Positions 25,817 to 34,620 of a DNA stretch of 64,000 bases are shown piece after piece. The translations under genes were made by a program, and so were the position numbers. The notes beneath the pieces were generated by a model. That model searched no databases and was not told where the DNA came from. It saw only the letters and a list, made by a program, of their open reading frames with translations. Source of the DNA: an uncultured Paracoccaceae bacterium (GTDB lineage: Bacteria; Pseudomonadota; Alphaproteobacteria; Rhodobacterales; Rhodobacteraceae). Every line of letters begins with the position of its first letter. Position 1 is the stretch's first letter. The stretch lies in assembly GCA_947501355.1 (NCBI GenBank), contig CANMVA010000001.1:248001-312000 (forward strand), read 5' to 3'.

Positions 25817-26824
25817 ATGGTCATTTCAAGCATCGGCGATCTCGCGCAAAGCCTGTCCATGCGGCGGCATAATGCGGATTTGCGCTCTGATTTTCAGCGG
25901 CTCACGAAAGAGATCGCAACGGGCCAACATCACGATCTGACTGAAGCCGTGCAAGGTGGCTTTCGCCCGCTCGCCGGTCTTGAGACATCGTTAACGCGGC
26001 TGTCGGGATATGAGCAGGCGAGCCGTCAGGCCGTGCTTTTGACCGACGGTCTTCAATCTGTTCTGGAACAGGTCAACGCTCGTAGCAGCGAGATGGCGCC
26101 CCGTCTTCTATCTAGTGCAAACAGTGGTAATGCAGAGCTTCTTGCCGCCTCCAGCCAAGCTGCCGAGGTTGAGTTTGAAAGCGTTGTTTCAGCACTGAAC
26201 ACGCAGGTTGCAGGGCGCACGCTTTTGGCCGGGCAAGCCATCGACACAACGCCGCTCGCGCCTGCGGAGGATATCCTCTCCGCAGCGAAGACCGCTGTCA
26301 CCGGGTTGACCACAGCAAGCGATATCAGCACCGCTTTGGACGCTTGGCTCGCGACGGGCGGCCCGTTTGAAACGGATCATTACAACGGCGCCGTGACCCC
26401 GGCTTCATCATTGACTGTCGGAGAAGGGGTCACACTAGAAGAGCCGCTAACCGCAATTGATGACCAGATCAAAGCAACCCTGCGCGGGTTCATCATGGCC
26501 ACGATTGTCTCGGAAAACAGCAACACCCTGCCCGCAAGTGAACGCGCGGCGTTGGCTGCCAGCTCTGCCGAAACGCTGATCGAAGCCAGTACGGGCCTGA
26601 TCCAGCATCAGGGGCGCGTCGGGGTCAATCAGGCCTTGCTGGACGAGCGCCTGACCGAGATCGGGGCAGAGCGTCATGCCGTCGAAATGGCCCGCAGCGC
26701 GATCACCGCGATTGACCCCTATGAGGCCGCAACAGAACTACAAAATGTCGAGAGCAGTCTGGAGCTGCTCTACACCATGACCGCGCGGCTTTCGCGCCTG
26801 AACCTATCGGATTTCCTCAGATGA
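25817..26824 (+). CDS. flgL: Hook-filament junction protein FlgL
   Basis: FlgL is the second junction protein, related to flagellin. The 335 residues show flagellin-like N- and C-terminal helices: SIGDLAQSLSMRRHNADLRSDFQRLTKEIATGQ at the start and ELQNVESSLELLYTMTARLSRLNLSDFLR at the end. The middle domain is divergent. Its stop overlaps the flgI start by 4 bases. Confidence 0.9.
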   Translation: MVISSIGDLAQSLSMRRHNADLRSDFQRLTKEIATGQHHDLTEAVQGGFRPLAGLETSLTRLSGYEQASRQAVLLTDGLQSVLEQVNARSSEMAPRLLSSANSGNAELLAASSQAAEVEFESVVSALNTQVAGRTLLAGQAIDTTPLAPAEDILSAAKTAVTGLTTASDISTALDAWLATGGPFETDHYNGAVTPASSLTVGEGVTLEEPLTAIDDQIKATLRGFIMATIVSENSNTLPASERAALAASSAETLIEASTGLIQHQGRVGVNQALLDERLTEIGAERHAVEMARSAITAIDPYEAATELQNVESSLELLYTMTARLSRLNLSDFLR

Positions 26825-27921
26825 TGCGTTTCTTTCTTGCCGCCGTTCTTGCGCTTCTGCCGCTTCTGGCAGAAGCCAGCCCGATCCGCCTGAAAGATCT
26901 GGTGGAGTTCGATGGTGTGCGCGGAAATGATCTGGTTGGCTACGGTCTGGTCGTGGGCTTGAACGGCACGGGCGACGGGCTGCGCAATGCTCCGTTCACC
27001 GAAGAGATAATGTCAAACATCCTCGAACGGCTCGGCGTCAACGTCGCAGGGGAGCAGTTTCGGCCCAAAAATGTCGCCGCCGTTTTCGTCACCGCCAGCC
27101 TACCGCCTTTTGCACGTGCGGGCAGCAAGATCGACATCACCGTGTCGGCCATTGGCGATGCCAAAAGCCTGCTGGGGGGCACGCTTGTGATGACACCGCT
27201 CAATGCGGCCGATGGCCAGATTTATGCCGTCGCGCAAGGCACGGTCATTGCCGGCGGCGCTGCTGCAGAGGGTGAGGCAGCGCAGGTTGTTCAAGGCGTG
27301 CCAACCGCAGGTGTCGTTCCAGATGGCGCGCGTGTGGAGCGCGAGATTGCTTTTGATTTCTCGGCGCTGAGCTCAATTCGGCTTGCCCTGCGAACGCCGG
27401 ATTTCACAACCGCCTCTCGGATAGAGCGGGCGATCAATTCCGAGTTTGGGCGCCGTGTCGCTGTCATGTCAGATGCGGGCACGGTAGAATTGGACATCGA
27501 CGCCACGCGCATGGCCTCCCCGGCGCATGCCTTGGGACGGGTCGAGAATATCCTGGTTGAGCCGGAACGGCGCGCCCGCGTCGTAGTCGATCAACGCTCC
27601 GGCACGATTGTGATGGGCGAGGATGTGCGCATCTCGCGTGTTGCTGTCTCTCAGGGAAATCTGACGCTGCGGATTGAGGAGGCGCCGATTGCGGTGCAGC
27701 CCAACCCTTTCGCAGAAGGCGAAACGGTGATCGTGCCGCGTACCCGTGCCGGGATCGAAGACGAGCCCGGCATCGGCTTGGCCGAAGTGCGCGGCGGGAC
27801 ATCCCTGTCCGAGGTGATCGCCGGTTTAAACGCGCTGGGCGTCGCACCGCGCGACATGATCGACATCCTGAAAAGTATCAAAGCTGCCGGTGCGCTGCAT
27901 GCAGATTTCGTGGTGCGCTGA
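26821..27921 (+). CDS. flgI: Flagellar P-ring protein FlgI
   Basis: FlgI forms the periplasmic P ring. A signal peptide (about 1-19, MMRFFLAAVLALLPLLAEA) precedes the strongly conserved N-terminus SPIRLKDLVEFDGVRGNDLVGYGLVVGLNGTGD. The C-terminus GTSLSEVIAGLNALGVAPRDMIDILKSIKAAGALHADFVVR is typical. The 366 residues are normal. Its TGA directly abuts the stop of dnaE2 on the other strand, leaving no room for a terminator between them. Confidence 0.97.
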   Translation: MMRFFLAAVLALLPLLAEASPIRLKDLVEFDGVRGNDLVGYGLVVGLNGTGDGLRNAPFTEEIMSNILERLGVNVAGEQFRPKNVAAVFVTASLPPFARAGSKIDITVSAIGDAKSLLGGTLVMTPLNAADGQIYAVAQGTVIAGGAAAEGEAAQVVQGVPTAGVVPDGARVEREIAFDFSALSSIRLALRTPDFTTASRIERAINSEFGRRVAVMSDAGTVELDIDATRMASPAHALGRVENILVEPERRARVVVDQRSGTIVMGEDVRISRVAVSQGNLTLRIEEAPIAVQPNPFAEGETVIVPRTRAGIEDEPGIGLAEVRGGTSLSEVIAGLNALGVAPRDMIDILKSIKAAGALHADFVVR

Positions 27922-30900
27922 TCAGTGAAAATCCCGTGACTTCGGGATCACACGCACGTTGCGTGGATGACGCGAATGGGTGTCAGGCACCGGGCGCAAA
28001 ACCTCATCCGCGCGGGATAGCTGAATGGGCACCGGCTCGTTCGAGAGACGGTCAAGTGCATCGCTTCGATCCTGAAGCTGTTGAGCAACGACGTGGATCA
28101 CATCCCGGTCGCGCTGCACATATCCACGCACATCAATCAGACGGCTTTGCATGACCACCTTGCGGAACTGCTCCATAATCTTGGGCCAGACAACCAGATT
28201 TGCGACACCGGTTTCATCCTCGATCGTTATAAAGCACACGCCCTTCGCACTGCCCGGTTTCTGACGGATCAGCACCACACCCGCCATCGAGATCCGCTGA
28301 CCATTCCGCATCTGCGCCAGTTGCGCGGCAGAGGCATATCCCTGCCGGTGCATACTTTTGCGCAAGAACGACAGCGGATGCGCTTTGAGGGACAGGCGCA
28401 GCGTTTGGTAATCGGCCACCACATGTTCGCAAGACGGCATTTCGGGCAAGCTCACCGCAGGGTCGACCCCTTCATCGGGCGCGTTCTTTTCGGTGAAAAG
28501 CGGCAGGTCCGGTGCGTCTTTCAGCGCGCGCGCATCCCACAGCGCGGCGCGACGATCCAGCAGCATCGAGCGGAAGGCATCCGCCGCTGCAAGCCGGTGC
28601 ATCGCGCTTGCGTCTAGCCCGGCGCGCGTTTTGAGGTCCTCAAGGCTTGTGTAAGGCTCGGCCCGCTGTGCCTCGATCCGTTTGGCCATCTCTTCGCGGA
28701 ACCCGTCGATCTGGCGAAGACCAAGGCGCACGGCGAATGTGCCGGGGCCTGTCGGTTCCAGCGTCGTGTCCCAATGGCTGAAATTCACGTCAGGCGCGCG
28801 CACCTCGACCCCATGCTCGCGGGCATCGCGGACAATCTGCGCGGGGGCGTAAAACCCCATGGGCTGCGAATTCAGCAGCGCTGCACAAAAAACATCCGGA
28901 TAGTCATGCTTGATCCAGCTGGAGATATAGACCAGCAGGGCAAAACTGGCCGCATGACTTTCGGGAAACCCGTATTCGCCGAACCCCTCGATTTGGCTGA
29001 AACAGCGCGCCGCGAACTCCGCATCATAGCCGCGCGCGATCATGCGACTGACCATCATTTCCTTATGAGCCGTCACCATCCCGCGGGACCGAAACGTGGC
29101 CATCGCCTTGCGCAACTGGTTTGCCTCAACCGATGAAAAGCGCGCGGCGACCATGGCGATTTTCATCGCCTGCTCCTGAAAAATCGGCACCCCAAGGGTG
29201 CGTTTCAGGATTTGTTCAAGCTCATCTGGCGGCCCGTGTTCTGGAGCTGGAAACGGGTAATTCTGTTCCTCCAGACCCTGCCGGCGCTTCAAATATGGAT
29301 GCACCATGTTGCCCTGAATGGGCCCAGGCCGCACGATGGCGACCTGAATGACAAGGTCATAAAACTCCTTCGGTCTCAGGCGGGGGAGCATGTTCATCTG
29401 CGCCCGACTCTCGACCTGAAAGACGCCCAGACTGTCCCCCTTCTGGAGCATTTTGTAGACAGAAGCCTGCTCGGACGGGACGGTGGCCAGATCGTATTTC
29501 TTGCCGTAATGCGCCTCGATCAGATGGAAGGCTTTGCGGATACAGGTCAGCATCCCCAGCGCCAGAACATCGACTTTGAGGATACGCAGCTCGTCGATGT
29601 CATCCTTATCCCATTCGATGAAACTGCGGTCTGGCATCGCGCCATTGCCAATGGGCACCGTCTGGTTCAACGGCGTTTCCGTCAGGATAAAGCCACCCAC
29701 ATGCTGGCCCAGATGGCGGGGCATTCCGATCAGTTGATCGGCCAGCTTGATCGCCCGTGCCAAGAGCGGATCATTCAGATCAAGTCCAGCCTCTTCGGCC
29801 TCTGCCACACCAATCTCGCGCCCCCAACTGCCCCAGATCGTCTTGGCCAAAGCCGTGGTCACGTCCTGGCTGAGACCCATCACCTTACCCACCTCGCGGA
29901 TCGCCATGCGAGGACGGTAGTGGATCACGGTCGCACATAGCCCGGCACGGCTGCGACCGTATTTTTCATAAATGTGCTGGATCACCTCCTCGCGGCGCTC
30001 ATGCTCGAAATCGACGTCGATATCGGGGGGCTCTTTGCGTTCTTCCGAGATGAACCGCTCGAACAGCAGGTCATTCTTGGCGGGATCAACAGCGGTGATG
30101 CCCAGCACATAACAGACCGCCGAATTGGCGGCTGATCCACGACCCTGGCACAGGATCGGCGGTTCCGCCGTTTCGCGCGCGAACTGGATGATGTCGTGGA
30201 TCGTCAGGAAATACTGCGGGATATCGAGCTTTTTGATCAAGGCCAGTTCTTTGATCAGGCTGGCCCTGGTCTTGTCCGGAACACCCTCGGGATAACGCGT
30301 TTCAGCGCCCGCCCATGTCAGTTCCTCCAGATAATCATACGGAGTTTTGCCTTGAGGCACGACCTCTTTGGGATACTCGTAAGACAGCTCTGTCAGGTTG
30401 AACGTGCAGGCATCGGCCACCTCACGGGTTGCACGGATCGCATGGGGCCATTCTGCGAAAAGAGCGATCATCTCATCGGGGGACTTCAAGTGCCGCTCGG
30501 CGTTTGCATGCAGCAGAAATCCGGCTTTTGCGATGGTTGTTTTTTCGCGAATGCACGTCATCACGTCCTGCAAGGGCCGCCGTTCGGGTGCGTGATAATG
30601 CACGTCATTTGTCGCCAAGATCGACATGCGGTTCTTGCGGGCAAGCTTGTTCAGAAAGTTGATCCGCGCGCGGTCATCACCGCGATAAAGGTAACTGGCC
30701 GCAATGTAGCGCAGACCGGGAAGCGCTTTTCTGAGGCGCCGCAAGCCGGAGGCAAACTCTCTATGATCTGCCTGCGGAAGCGCAATCAGAATGACGCCTT
30801 CGCTATGATCCGAAAGATCGCGCAGCGAGATATCGCACGCCCCTTTGGCCTGCCATTGGCCGTCTTGGTCGTGCATCTTGCCTTTGGTCAGAAGCTGGCA

Positions 30901-31233
30901 CAGGCGACCATACGCCAAGCGGTCCCGCGGATAGGCAAGGAATTCCTCCCCCGTGATCAGGCGCAGGCGGCATCCGATCACCGGGTGGATATGCGCTTTG
31001 CGCGCCTCTGCATGAAGCCGCACAATCCCGGCCATCGTGTTCAGATCGGCGATGCCCAGCGCGTCATAGCCGTGATCCCACGCGGTGACCGTCAGATCGA
31101 CCGCATCAGAGGCCCCGTAGAGAAACGAAAAGCAGCTGCTCACGCCCAGCTCGACAAAGGGTTTGCGGCTGTTGCGGGTAAAACCCCCTTCAACCAAAGT
31201 ACGCTTGGGATGTTGGTGATCGTTCTGGGGCAT
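27922..31233 (-). CDS. dnaE2: Error-prone DNA polymerase DnaE2 (ImuC)
   Basis: DnaE2 is a C-family polymerase alpha subunit that extends past lesions during SOS mutagenesis with ImuA and ImuB. The 1103 residues comprise a PHP domain (about 25-290, opening FVELGVSSCFSFLYGASDAVDL), the polymerase palm with PPDIDVDFEHERREEV (catalytic aspartates near 425), fingers and helix-hairpin-helix parts, and a C-terminal OB-fold (about 970-1060). It is shorter than replicative DnaE. Its ATG overlaps the imuB stop (TGATG shared bases), so it is the third gene of the imuA operon. Confidence 0.96.
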   Translation of the reverse strand: MPQNDHQHPKRTLVEGGFTRNSRKPFVELGVSSCFSFLYGASDAVDLTVTAWDHGYDALGIADLNTMAGIVRLHAEARKAHIHPVIGCRLRLITGEEFLAYPRDRLAYGRLCQLLTKGKMHDQDGQWQAKGACDISLRDLSDHSEGVILIALPQADHREFASGLRRLRKALPGLRYIAASYLYRGDDRARINFLNKLARKNRMSILATNDVHYHAPERRPLQDVMTCIREKTTIAKAGFLLHANAERHLKSPDEMIALFAEWPHAIRATREVADACTFNLTELSYEYPKEVVPQGKTPYDYLEELTWAGAETRYPEGVPDKTRASLIKELALIKKLDIPQYFLTIHDIIQFARETAEPPILCQGRGSAANSAVCYVLGITAVDPAKNDLLFERFISEERKEPPDIDVDFEHERREEVIQHIYEKYGRSRAGLCATVIHYRPRMAIREVGKVMGLSQDVTTALAKTIWGSWGREIGVAEAEEAGLDLNDPLLARAIKLADQLIGMPRHLGQHVGGFILTETPLNQTVPIGNGAMPDRSFIEWDKDDIDELRILKVDVLALGMLTCIRKAFHLIEAHYGKKYDLATVPSEQASVYKMLQKGDSLGVFQVESRAQMNMLPRLRPKEFYDLVIQVAIVRPGPIQGNMVHPYLKRRQGLEEQNYPFPAPEHGPPDELEQILKRTLGVPIFQEQAMKIAMVAARFSSVEANQLRKAMATFRSRGMVTAHKEMMVSRMIARGYDAEFAARCFSQIEGFGEYGFPESHAASFALLVYISSWIKHDYPDVFCAALLNSQPMGFYAPAQIVRDAREHGVEVRAPDVNFSHWDTTLEPTGPGTFAVRLGLRQIDGFREEMAKRIEAQRAEPYTSLEDLKTRAGLDASAMHRLAAADAFRSMLLDRRAALWDARALKDAPDLPLFTEKNAPDEGVDPAVSLPEMPSCEHVVADYQTLRLSLKAHPLSFLRKSMHRQGYASAAQLAQMRNGQRISMAGVVLIRQKPGSAKGVCFITIEDETGVANLVVWPKIMEQFRKVVMQSRLIDVRGYVQRDRDVIHVVAQQLQDRSDALDRLSNEPVPIQLSRADEVLRPVPDTHSRHPRNVRVIPKSRDFH

Positions 31234-32765
31234 CAGGCAAACATCCCGTGCACGAACCAGCGCGGATCGCCGCCGCGCCCGTCGCCATGCAGCCCCTCAC
31301 GATAGAGCCAGAAGCGGCGCCCTGCGTGATCCTCGACCTTGAAATAGTCGCGCAGACGGGTGCCGGGCAGATCGTGCCACCATTCTGGCGCGATGCGTTC
31401 AGGCCCGGCATAGCGTGTGACTTTGTGGGTTTGCCGCCGCCAGATAAACTGAACCGGTGGGCCTTTGGGAACCGCGTACAGCACGCGCACCTCTTCGGGG
31501 TGGCTCAGCAAACGGATCGGGCGTTCGGCTGCAACCACCTCTGCCGTGTCGCTTGAGCCGTGCAGCGCGCCCACCCAGTTTTGCGCACGTTCCGGCACAT
31601 GGCTTTCGCGCAGCGCAGGTGTGCTGACCGCGCGCACCCCGAAACGCGCGGTCAGCCGGTCGATCAGGCGGGAGAGATCGACCGTTTCGTCAGCACCCCC
31701 GCCCAGATGCGCCTGAACGGTCTGCATCTGCTCGGTTTGGGCCGCATCCAGCGTAATCAGATCAAACCCATAGCCGGGATTGATCGCATCCAGCTTGTCA
31801 CGGAAGAGATACAGCAGATGATCCGGGTCGCGACTATGCACCGACATCGCCACGTCAATGCGATGTGTATCGCCGTCTGTGTGATAAACGGTCAGCAGAA
31901 GACGGCGACAGCCATAGCCCTGCGCCTCCATCTGATCACACAGCTCACGGCAAAGATCCGGCATGAAGGGCGTCGGGTCCATGATCGGCTCTGGCAGGCG
32001 GGCATGGGCGCGAAAGGTCGGGGCCGCATCGGGGCTTGAGACAGGCTCTGCCGTGCGGCCCATCGCCTGATCGAGCCGGAGCACCGGGTTCTCGTTCAGC
32101 TTGGCTTTGACAAAGCGACGGGTCAGCGACAGGCGCGGCACATCCGCCAGCGCGCCGATGGTTTTCAGACCCAGACGGCGCAGCAGCGTCACGGTGCCAT
32201 TGTTCAGCCGCAGCGCTTCAACCGGAAGGGGGGAGAGTTTTTGCGCGATCTCTCCTTCGGGGCAAATGCTGCGCACCGTGCCGTAGCGCGCCAAGGCCCA
32301 GGCCGCCCCCCATGTCGGCGCCAGTGCGATTTGCGCGGTCAGGCCAAGTGCCGAGAACGCAGCCTCCATATCCGCCAACATCGCGGCCTCGCCACCCCAA
32401 AGGTGATCCGACCCGGTTGTGTCCAAGATCAAACCATCGGGGCCATCCTGCGCTGACCACGGGCACCAGCGGCGCACCCAGAACATCAACTGCTCCATCG
32501 CGTGACGGTCGCCATAGATGTCGGCATATTCAACGCGCAGATCGGGCAGCAGCGCTTTCATATCCGTGACGCGCGCACCCCGCTGCACTCCGGCCAGACG
32601 GGCGGCACGGTTGGTGTCGTGGATTACCGGGCCGTGCTGACCCTCGGCCACCATCGCGGCAGGCAGGTCATCGGGCGGCGCGGTGCCGGTCTGCGCCATC
32701 ACGCGCATCCACCGTTCCATCGACAGATGCGGCAGAAAAATCGAGACGACCCGTCGCCCGGTCAT
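31233..32765 (-). CDS. imuB: Y-family polymerase-like mutagenesis protein ImuB
   Basis: ImuB is a Y-family polymerase relative that usually lacks the catalytic acidic residues and serves as the hub binding the beta clamp, ImuA and DnaE2. The 510 residues start with the family form RRVVSIFLPHLSMERWMRV. The UmuC-like core spans about 5-350, with DGLILDTTGSDHLWGGEAAMLADME. The C-terminal part (about 430-505) has the RIAPEWWHDLPGTRLRDYFKVED segment typical of ImuB. Its start lies 98 bases inside imuA. Confidence 0.93.
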   Translation of the reverse strand: MTGRRVVSIFLPHLSMERWMRVMAQTGTAPPDDLPAAMVAEGQHGPVIHDTNRAARLAGVQRGARVTDMKALLPDLRVEYADIYGDRHAMEQLMFWVRRWCPWSAQDGPDGLILDTTGSDHLWGGEAAMLADMEAAFSALGLTAQIALAPTWGAAWALARYGTVRSICPEGEIAQKLSPLPVEALRLNNGTVTLLRRLGLKTIGALADVPRLSLTRRFVKAKLNENPVLRLDQAMGRTAEPVSSPDAAPTFRAHARLPEPIMDPTPFMPDLCRELCDQMEAQGYGCRRLLLTVYHTDGDTHRIDVAMSVHSRDPDHLLYLFRDKLDAINPGYGFDLITLDAAQTEQMQTVQAHLGGGADETVDLSRLIDRLTARFGVRAVSTPALRESHVPERAQNWVGALHGSSDTAEVVAAERPIRLLSHPEEVRVLYAVPKGPPVQFIWRRQTHKVTRYAGPERIAPEWWHDLPGTRLRDYFKVEDHAGRRFWLYREGLHGDGRGGDPRWFVHGMFA

Positions 32766-33354
32766 AGCGCACAGCCCAGATGCCGGGTTGTGCTGCGCGC
32801 GACCGGAAGAGCTCTACCTGCCAACGGGGATCGCCGGGGGATTGCGCGTCGTGCGGATGCGCGGCAGAGGGCAGCGAGGCAATGCGCCAGCGATTGCGCG
32901 CTGCACTTAGGTTGGGATGGGCCGCGCGCCGGATCAGCCAGCAAGGCAAGCCGTGCGCCTCCGCCCTGAGCGCCAGCCGCTTCGTTGCCGTAAAATCCAG
33001 CGTGGGCGGATCGCCCCATATCTCGCCAATCACGGCGCTGACCGCTTTGCAGCGCAACGCATCCTCCATCGTGACAAGCACGTCGGAGGGGCGACTGACC
33101 GCGACCCGCATGACCGGCTGCGCGGGGCCAATGCCGGGCATATAGGGCTGACCAGCCTCCTTGGCGGAAAGGCGGTCTTGCGCCCAAAGCACGGTGCCCC
33201 CCTCGCGCGGTAGATGCGCCAGCACGAATCCCACAGCCGCCGCGTCGGCCGCGGTCTGGGTAAAGACGTCTGACAGCACTTTCTGCGCACCGATACTGCG
33301 CAGCGTCAGCCGGGTTTGGCTGGACAGACGTTTGGAGGGCGCAAGATAAGACAT
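32668..33354 (-). CDS. imuA: SOS mutagenesis protein ImuA
   Basis: ImuA is a RecA/SulA-like partner of ImuB. The 228 residues have the family features HLPREGGTVLWAQDRLSAKEAGQPYMPGI (about 48-75), EIWGDPPTLDFTATKRLALRAEAHGLPCWLIRRAAHPNLSAARNRWRIASLPS and WQVELFRSRAAQPGIWAVRYD. The 3' end overlaps imuB by 98 bases in another frame. No good ribosome binding site precedes the ATG (CCCTTTGA), and a LexA box lies 25 bases upstream, so the message leader must be short. Confidence 0.9.
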   Translation of the reverse strand: MSYLAPSKRLSSQTRLTLRSIGAQKVLSDVFTQTAADAAAVGFVLAHLPREGGTVLWAQDRLSAKEAGQPYMPGIGPAQPVMRVAVSRPSDVLVTMEDALRCKAVSAVIGEIWGDPPTLDFTATKRLALRAEAHGLPCWLIRRAAHPNLSAARNRWRIASLPSAAHPHDAQSPGDPRWQVELFRSRAAQPGIWAVRYDRATGRLDFSAASVDGTVDARDGADRHRAAR

Positions 33355-33379
33355 TCAAAGGGCAGCGAATCCATTACTT

Positions 33380-33394
33380 GTTCTTCTTTTGTTC
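33380..33394. promoter_or_regulatory. LexA (SOS) box upstream of imuA
   Basis: GTTC-TTCTTTT-GTTC is an exact match to the alphaproteobacterial LexA operator GTTC-N7-GTTC. It lies 25 bases before the imuA start, as expected for an SOS-controlled imuA-imuB-dnaE2 cassette. Confidence 0.85.
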
Positions 33395-33516
33395 TAACGC
33401 TTTCGGGAAACTCGGTCAAACGCGGTTAACCTCTTTGTGAGCAATACACCCGTTCGCAAAGCTCTTTGATGATCCACGGAACGTGCTATGTCCTTGACGC
33501 AGAACTGGAGTTTCCA

Positions 33517-34620
33517 ATGCGCCTGATCCCTTGCTTTCTTGCTATCGCCCTTGTCTTGCCCGGGGCGACGGCCCATGCCCAAGGGGGCGCCGCCGCCGTC
33601 GGCGTGCAGACCGTCGAAGAACGGGTGCTGGCCGAAACCGTCCCTGTCTTTGCCGAAGTGATCACCGCGCGCGATGGCTCTGTCGCCAGCCGGGTGGCCG
33701 GCACAGTTGAAACCGTCAATATCCTTGCAGGCGCACGCGTTGAAACCGGCGATATCCTGGTCGAACTGGACCGCGAATTGCTGGAGATTATCGTTGCGCA
33801 ATCCGAAGCGCAGATGACTGAATCCGCAGCGGGCATCGCCACGGCAAGGGTCCGTCTTGATCGTGCCCGCACCACATTCGCGCGGATCGAGGCGCTGCGC
33901 GGCTCAAGCTCGTTCAGTCAGGGGCGTTTTGACGATGCGCAATCGGATGTGCTTGAGGCACAATCGCAACTGACCGAAGCCCAGGCCCGCGAGAAAAGCG
34001 CTCAGGCACAACTGGCCGAGGCCCGCTATCAGCTGGAGCGCAGCACGATCACCGCGCCATTCCCCGGCATCGTGATCGAGGTGAACACGATCCCCGGTGC
34101 TTTCATCTCTGCAGGGACACCCGTCGTCCGCCTGCTGGATATCGAGGCTTTTGAGGTGGAGGCCAGTGTCCCCTCCCGATATCTCAGCGCGCTTTCGCCC
34201 GGGCAGGAATTGCAGGCCACGACAGAGAACGGCACTGATCTGACGCTGGAACTGCGGGCGATCCTGCCGCTGGAAGATGTCTCTACCCGCACTCGTGCGG
34301 TCCGGTTTGCGGCCCCCGGATTGGGCGCTTTAAGTAACGTGGCAGTAGGGCAGTCCATCACCGTTCAAATCCCGGTCGGCGAGGCGCGCTCGATCCTATC
34401 GGTGCCAAAGGATGCGCTGGTGCAGGCGCAGGATGGCTGGACCGTTTTCATCGCTGATGATGGCAAGGCACAACCGCGGACCGTGCAGATCGGCCTGCCG
34501 ATGGGCGACCGCTATGAAGTGGTCAACGGTCTGAGCGCAGGCGATCTGGTCGTCGTGCGCGGCAACGAGCGCCTGCGACCCGGACAGGATATCGCCCCCA
34601 GCCCGATTGAGTCGAACTGA
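33517..34620 (+). CDS. RND efflux periplasmic adaptor
   Basis: This is a membrane-fusion protein that bridges the inner-membrane pump and an outer-membrane channel. The start is ATG 33517 with CTGGAG upstream, not 33466. The 367 residues begin with a signal peptide (about 1-22, cut after AHAQ), then the lipoyl half-motif VNILAGARVETGDILVELD, a helical hairpin (about 95-165), the second lipoyl half APFPGIVIEVNTIPGAFISAGTPVVRLLD and a beta-barrel/membrane-proximal part. Its TGA overlaps the pump ATG by one base. No TolC-like gene is in the window. Confidence 0.92.
   Translation: MRLIPCFLAIALVLPGATAHAQGGAAAVGVQTVEERVLAETVPVFAEVITARDGSVASRVAGTVETVNILAGARVETGDILVELDRELLEIIVAQSEAQMTESAAGIATARVRLDRARTTFARIEALRGSSSFSQGRFDDAQSDVLEAQSQLTEAQAREKSAQAQLAEARYQLERSTITAPFPGIVIEVNTIPGAFISAGTPVVRLLDIEAFEVEASVPSRYLSALSPGQELQATTENGTDLTLELRAILPLEDVSTRTRAVRFAAPGLGALSNVAVGQSITVQIPVGEARSILSVPKDALVQAQDGWTVFIADDGKAQPRTVQIGLPMGDRYEVVNGLSAGDLVVVRGNERLRPGQDIAPSPIESN

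Noticed and set aside
1-27921. Sigma-54 (GG-N10-GC) control of the flagellar genes
   Set aside because: I did not see convincing TGGCAC-N5-TTGC elements in the gaps, while CtrA-type boxes are present.
30196-31305. 369-aa plus-strand ORF over dnaE2
   Set aside because: Opposite to the PHP domain of DnaE2, without start signals or homology pattern.
33400-33516. CtrA box before the RND adaptor (TCAA...TTAA near 33417)
   Set aside because: Spacing is 6 bases instead of 7 and one half is degenerate.
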